Source: Chitinophaga varians
GTDB lineage: Bacteria > Bacteroidota > Bacteroidia > Chitinophagales > Chitinophagaceae
Length of the DNA: 64,000 nt
NCBI RefSeq assembly: GCF_012641275.1
Contig: NZ_JABAIA010000002.1
Location: 1,426,001-1,490,000, forward strand
Direction of reading: 5' to 3'
Part shown: positions 60,375 to 64,000 of the stretch, one piece after another
Layout of the letters: each line of letters begins with the position of its first letter
Numbering within the stretch: the first letter of the stretch is position 1
Notes under the pieces: generated by a model
Database searches by the model: none
The model's input: only the letters and a program-made list of their open reading frames with translations
Told to the model about the DNA's origin: nothing
Made by a program: the position numbers and the translations under genes

Positions 60375-63158
60375 ATGAGCTCTAGCTACAAAAATAATTA
60401 TAAAAAGTTTTTACGGCAGACATACCTGGCTTTTGCAGGTATGGTTATCGCCGTTCCCTTTATTATAGATGCATCAGGGGTCGCAAGGCCACACGCATCG
60501 CTGACTTTTAACAAAACTTTGGCAGATACCGTTCCTGCCCGGAAAGACACCGTAAAGCCGAAAGGGCTAAAAGTGACTGCAAAACCCGGTGCAGACACCA
60601 ATATCGTGTCAAAAGACCAGGATACCTCCAAAGAGGTGACCGTGGATACCGTTTTTGTTCCCAAGGTGTCCAAAGATACGCTGGACGCGCCGGTAACCTA
60701 TAAGGCGAAGGACTCCATTATCCTGATGGTGCCTGACAAACGCTTTTATCTGTATGGTACTGCCAGTACCAAATATAAATCGATTGATCTTTCTGCCGAA
60801 AAAATGAATTTCGACCAGAACACCGGCGTATTGGAGGCCACCAATGCCAAAGATACCGCAGGGAAGATCATCGGCCGCCCGGTCATGAACGACGGAGGCC
60901 AGAGCTTCGAGTCAGACACGCTCCGGTATAATTTTACCTCTCAGAAAGCAAAGATCTACAATACCCGGTCCCAGTACGGCGAAGGTTATATCCATAGTGA
61001 ACTTACCAAAAAAGAGTCGGATAATACCATTTTCGGCTTTAAAAACGGGTACACTACCTGTAACCTCGATACGCCGCACTTTAGCTTTAGGGCCCGTAAA
61101 ATAAAGGTTATCCCTGACAAACTGGTAATTTCCGGGCCCGCCAACCTGGAAATTATGGGAATACCCACCCCGTTGTACATTCCGTTCGCCATTTTCCCGA
61201 TCACCCAGGGCCAGCGGTCCGGTATCCTGCCACCGCAGTATGTGGTGAACCAGCAGAAAGGGATGGGCCTCGAAAACGGCGGTTACTACTTCGGACTGGG
61301 GGAAAATATGGACCTTACCCTGCGGGGCGACGTCTATTCCTATGGCTCCTGGAGCCTCACGGCCAGCCCCACGTACCGGAAACGGTACAAATACAACGGT
61401 GGTCTGAACCTGAGCTTTGCCAACACCCGTTATGGTGATCCGGCGGTACCGTCCGAGTTTACAAAGTCCCGCGACTTCCGTATCACCTGGAACCACAGTA
61501 TGGACAGCAAGGCCCGCCCGGGGGTGAACTTCGGCGCCAGCGTGAACTTCGGTAGCTCTTCCTATAACAGATTCAACGTATTTGACTATAGCACCCGTGT
61601 CAACAACAACATCGGGTCTTCCATCACCTTTTCCAAAACATGGCAGGGCAAGCCTTATAACCTTACCCTGGGCCTGAACCACTCTCAGAACCTGGCCACC
61701 CGCGACGTGTCTATCTCTTTCCCTGACGGTACTTTTACGGTGAACACCATCTATCCGTTCCAGCCGAAAGAAATGGTGGGCACGCCCAAATGGTACGAAA
61801 AAATCGGTATCTCCTATAACGCCGTATTACGTAACCAGGCCAGCTTCAAAGACTCTGCCTTTGGTAAACAGGCGATGTTTGACGCCCTGCAGACCGGCAT
61901 GCAGCATACCATCCCGGTGTCTTTCTCTATCCCGATCCTGAAAACGCTGACCCTGTCACCCGGTATCAACTATAGCGAGTACTGGTATACGAAGAAGATC
62001 ACCAAGGCATGGAACCCCAATAAGATAGTGACCCCAGGTCCGACCAATCCCAATGGGATCGGCGGTGTGGACACCTCTTACCAGGCTGGTTTCTTCGCGG
62101 CCCGTGATCTCAGCGCCAGCGTGTCGCTGTCTACTGCCGTATATGGCATGTATGGCTTCAGCAAACATTCAAAGGTGAAGGCCATCCGTCACGTAGTGCG
62201 CCCCACCATCAGCGCCAGCTATCGTCCAGACCTGTCCAGCAACTATTACTATAAATACAAATACTCCAATGTCGGCGACTCTGCAAGGGTGTCTTACTTC
62301 GACGGATCTGTTATCGGCGTGCCTTCGCCCGGCGCCTTCGGTGGTATTAACTTCGGCCTGGACAATAACCTGGAGATGAAGGTTTTTTCCCGCAAGGACA
62401 CCTCCGGCAACCATGAGAAGAAAGTGAAACTGCTGGACGGCTTCGGTATCAACGGCAGCTACAACCTGGTGGCTGATTCCTTCAAGCTCTCCACGTTCAG
62501 TATCTACGCCCGTACCAACCTGTTTGATAAAGTGAATATCTCTGCCAGCGGAAACATCGACCCCTATCAGGTGGACGCCCGCGGCCACCGGCTGGACAAA
62601 TATGTATGGCAGGCGGGGAAGATCAGCCTCGGCAGATTGACCAACGCCAGCATCTCCCTGAGCACTTCTTTCCAGTCGAAAGACAAGAAGGGCCAGGACA
62701 AACAGAAAAAGATAGACTCCCTGGAAAATATCACCAATGCCGACGCAGCCATGGCGGCCCAGCAGCGGCAGTTGCAGATGATGCGTAACAACCCCGGTGA
62801 ATATGTGGATTTTGACATCCCCTGGCGTGTGGACCTGTCTTACAGCTTGTCTTATACGAATACCGTTATCCCTGATTCCGGCGGCGTAGTGAAACGTATA
62901 ACCCAGTACGTTAGTTTCAATGGCGACTTCAGCCTGACACCAAAATGGAAAGTGGGGCTGAACAGTGGTTTTGATTTTACCAATATGCAGATCGCCTATA
63001 CGAACATGTACATATCCAGGGACCTGCACTGTTGGCAGATGTCGATCAACCTGATACCGTTTGGCACATTCCGGCAGTTCAGCATCACCATCAACCCGAA
63101 AGCGAGCCTGCTGCGGGATTTGAGGATCAACCGATCGCGACAGTTTTACGACTTTTAG
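60375..63158 (+). CDS. Putative LPS-assembly outer-membrane protein LptD
   Basis: 927 aa. N-terminal membrane or signal segment (about 15-33), Thr/Lys-rich linker, OstA-type jellyroll (about 100-290: IDLSAEKMNFDQNTGVLEA, FRARKIKVIPDKLVISGPAN), then a large barrel of about 26 strands (GLNLSFANTRYGDP, SFQSK ...). This is the LptD layout for inserting lipopolysaccharide in the outer leaflet. Divergent from the amidase-MCE-OstA group with a short shared promoter region. LptE is not seen. Confidence 0.9.
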   Translation: MSSSYKNNYKKFLRQTYLAFAGMVIAVPFIIDASGVARPHASLTFNKTLADTVPARKDTVKPKGLKVTAKPGADTNIVSKDQDTSKEVTVDTVFVPKVSKDTLDAPVTYKAKDSIILMVPDKRFYLYGTASTKYKSIDLSAEKMNFDQNTGVLEATNAKDTAGKIIGRPVMNDGGQSFESDTLRYNFTSQKAKIYNTRSQYGEGYIHSELTKKESDNTIFGFKNGYTTCNLDTPHFSFRARKIKVIPDKLVISGPANLEIMGIPTPLYIPFAIFPITQGQRSGILPPQYVVNQQKGMGLENGGYYFGLGENMDLTLRGDVYSYGSWSLTASPTYRKRYKYNGGLNLSFANTRYGDPAVPSEFTKSRDFRITWNHSMDSKARPGVNFGASVNFGSSSYNRFNVFDYSTRVNNNIGSSITFSKTWQGKPYNLTLGLNHSQNLATRDVSISFPDGTFTVNTIYPFQPKEMVGTPKWYEKIGISYNAVLRNQASFKDSAFGKQAMFDALQTGMQHTIPVSFSIPILKTLTLSPGINYSEYWYTKKITKAWNPNKIVTPGPTNPNGIGGVDTSYQAGFFAARDLSASVSLSTAVYGMYGFSKHSKVKAIRHVVRPTISASYRPDLSSNYYYKYKYSNVGDSARVSYFDGSVIGVPSPGAFGGINFGLDNNLEMKVFSRKDTSGNHEKKVKLLDGFGINGSYNLVADSFKLSTFSIYARTNLFDKVNISASGNIDPYQVDARGHRLDKYVWQAGKISLGRLTNASISLSTSFQSKDKKGQDKQKKIDSLENITNADAAMAAQQRQLQMMRNNPGEYVDFDIPWRVDLSYSLSYTNTVIPDSGGVVKRITQYVSFNGDFSLTPKWKVGLNSGFDFTNMQIAYTNMYISRDLHCWQMSINLIPFGTFRQFSITINPKASLLRDLRINRSRQFYDF

Positions 63159-63173
63159 CTATTTTGATATTGG

Positions 63174-63204
63174 AAATGCAGCGGACCTCCGCTGCATTTT
63201 TTTT
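63174..63204 (+). terminator. Rho-independent terminator after the LptD gene
   Basis: Stem GCAGCGG/CCGCTGC extended by AAAT/ATTT is followed by T8. The rest of the gap to 63381 contains a degenerate octamer stretch (63215-63245) and AT-rich DNA. Confidence 0.88.
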
Positions 63205-63381
63205 ATTGTTTAAATAATAGAATGGCCAGATGTCCAAATTCCAATGTTATTTTCTCTTCTTTTTGAAGGTTCTGTGCTTGATAATGATTTCATAATATTA
63301 AACCCGTCTATGTATTTTTAATTTTATATCCTGTTGTGTAATTTAAAGTCAGATATCGATCTGCAATAATCCAATGATCTG

Positions 63382-64000
63382 ATGAAGCTAACCGGAGTCA
63401 ATGAGGAAACGTTATGGAATGGCGTCATAGCAGGCGATCAGCAGGCTTTCAGGGTACTGTACGAGGCCTCGGCTGATATGCTGTATGCGTACGCATTGCG
63501 GTATTTTCCGGATAAGGAGATGATCATGGACTGTATACATGACCTGTTTACCGACCTGTACATGCAACGCGCGAACCTGGCGCAGCAGGTCAACATCCGT
63601 TTTTATCTGCTGGTTTCGTTCCGGCGTAAGCTGAATACTTCCCTGAAAAAAAGCGCCCGTTTCTCCCTGCCCGGGGACATGGCGAACGCAGACAACTATT
63701 TCCAGCTCACTTTTGAAGCCAATGATGTGCAAAGCCTGATCATTGCACAGGAAGAACAACAAGGCGTCATGCAGCGGCTGGCCACAGAGATGAATAAACT
63801 GCCGGCCCGTCAGAAAGAGATACTTTATCTGAAATATAATTGTGAGCTTTCCTATGAAGAGGTGGCCCGTTTGATGCAGATTTCCGTGCCTACCTGTCGG
63901 ACCCTTGCCTACAGGGCCATACGCCAGTTGAGACAAGAGATGCCAGTGACCACTATCCCGGCTTTTAGCCTGCTGTTACTCACCTGTCTGAAAAATTTTT
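63382..64000 (+). CDS. ECF-type sigma factor (cut by window end)
   Basis: The frame is open from ATG 63382 to the window edge (206 codons). Region 2 (AFRVLYEASADMLYAYALRY ... IMDCIHDLFTDLYMQR) near residues 20-65 and region 4 (LPARQKEILYLKYNCELSYEEVARLM) near 140-185, followed by QISVPTCRTLAYRAIRQLR, are clear. The C-terminus shown (SLLLLTCLKNF) suggests the end is near. In Bacteroidota this type often precedes a FecR-like anti-sigma gene and a SusC/SusD pair; that cannot be checked here. Confidence 0.88.
   Translation, partial: MKLTGVNEETLWNGVIAGDQQAFRVLYEASADMLYAYALRYFPDKEMIMDCIHDLFTDLYMQRANLAQQVNIRFYLLVSFRRKLNTSLKKSARFSLPGDMANADNYFQLTFEANDVQSLIIAQEEQQGVMQRLATEMNKLPARQKEILYLKYNCELSYEEVARLMQISVPTCRTLAYRAIRQLRQEMPVTTIPAFSLLLLTCLKNF

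Overview
This window looks like chromosomal DNA of a Bacteroidota bacterium close to Chitinophaga. The basis is the short Bacteroidota-type primary sigma factor (286 codons including stop), promoters of the form TTTG-N18..20-TANNTTTG in place of -35/-10 boxes, few Shine-Dalgarno sites, and lineage families such as DUF4249, DUF3822, DUF2807, WbqC and carboxypeptidase-regulatory TonB-dependent receptors. No plasmid, phage, CRISPR, rRNA or tRNA was seen. Both ends cut through genes.

Layout. 1-5.5 kb: a partial secreted protein, valS, threonine aldolase, rpoD. 5.5-13.3 kb: an orphan DUF4249 lipoprotein, trxB, folB, a TPR protein, a MATE exporter, the run DUF3822-rsmD-coaD-thioesterase, and a NUDIX hydrolase. 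13.4-24 kb: pyrE, a secreted HMA protein, an unrecognised ORF ending inside a REP-like element, WbqC, arginine decarboxylase, an orphan membrane sensor-like protein, Hsp20, bacilliredoxin, a divergent lgt, hemerythrin and DUF2167. 24-33 kb is the most accessory-looking block: a palindrome-rich region, two near-identical outer-membrane receptors in tandem, then an ECF sigma factor, a coupled membrane protein (probable anti-sigma) and two secreted DUF4097/DUF2807-type proteins. 33-37.5 kb: yajQ, rpmE2, a GlmU-like protein, tpiA, a degenerate 2H-type protein, acylphosphatase. 37.8-49.7 kb: a BlaI/BlaR1-like repressor and M56 metalloprotease pair with two operators, a MacB/FtsX permease, a fatty-acid hydroxylase, a TonB receptor with DUF4249 lipoprotein, a 70-aa protein divergent from an AraC regulator, and an NmrA-type oxidoreductase with a repressor-like promoter. 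50-64 kb: membrane pyrophosphatase, NAD(P)HX repair enzyme, a small barrel protein, NhaA, the envelope genes amidase-MCE-OstA divergent from LptD, and a second ECF sigma factor cut by the window end.

No wholly new multi-gene system was found. The most interesting signals are non-coding: two families of phased short-word intergenic inverted repeats (period 7 and period 8), a REP/BIME-like inverted pair with inward GTAG tetranucleotides whose left arm supplies the stop codon of an ORF, operator arrays at the blaI and nmrA-type promoters and upstream of the tandem receptors, and a run of six G-tracts between two cell-wall genes. All functional statements come from reading the sequence and recalling families; no searches were run.
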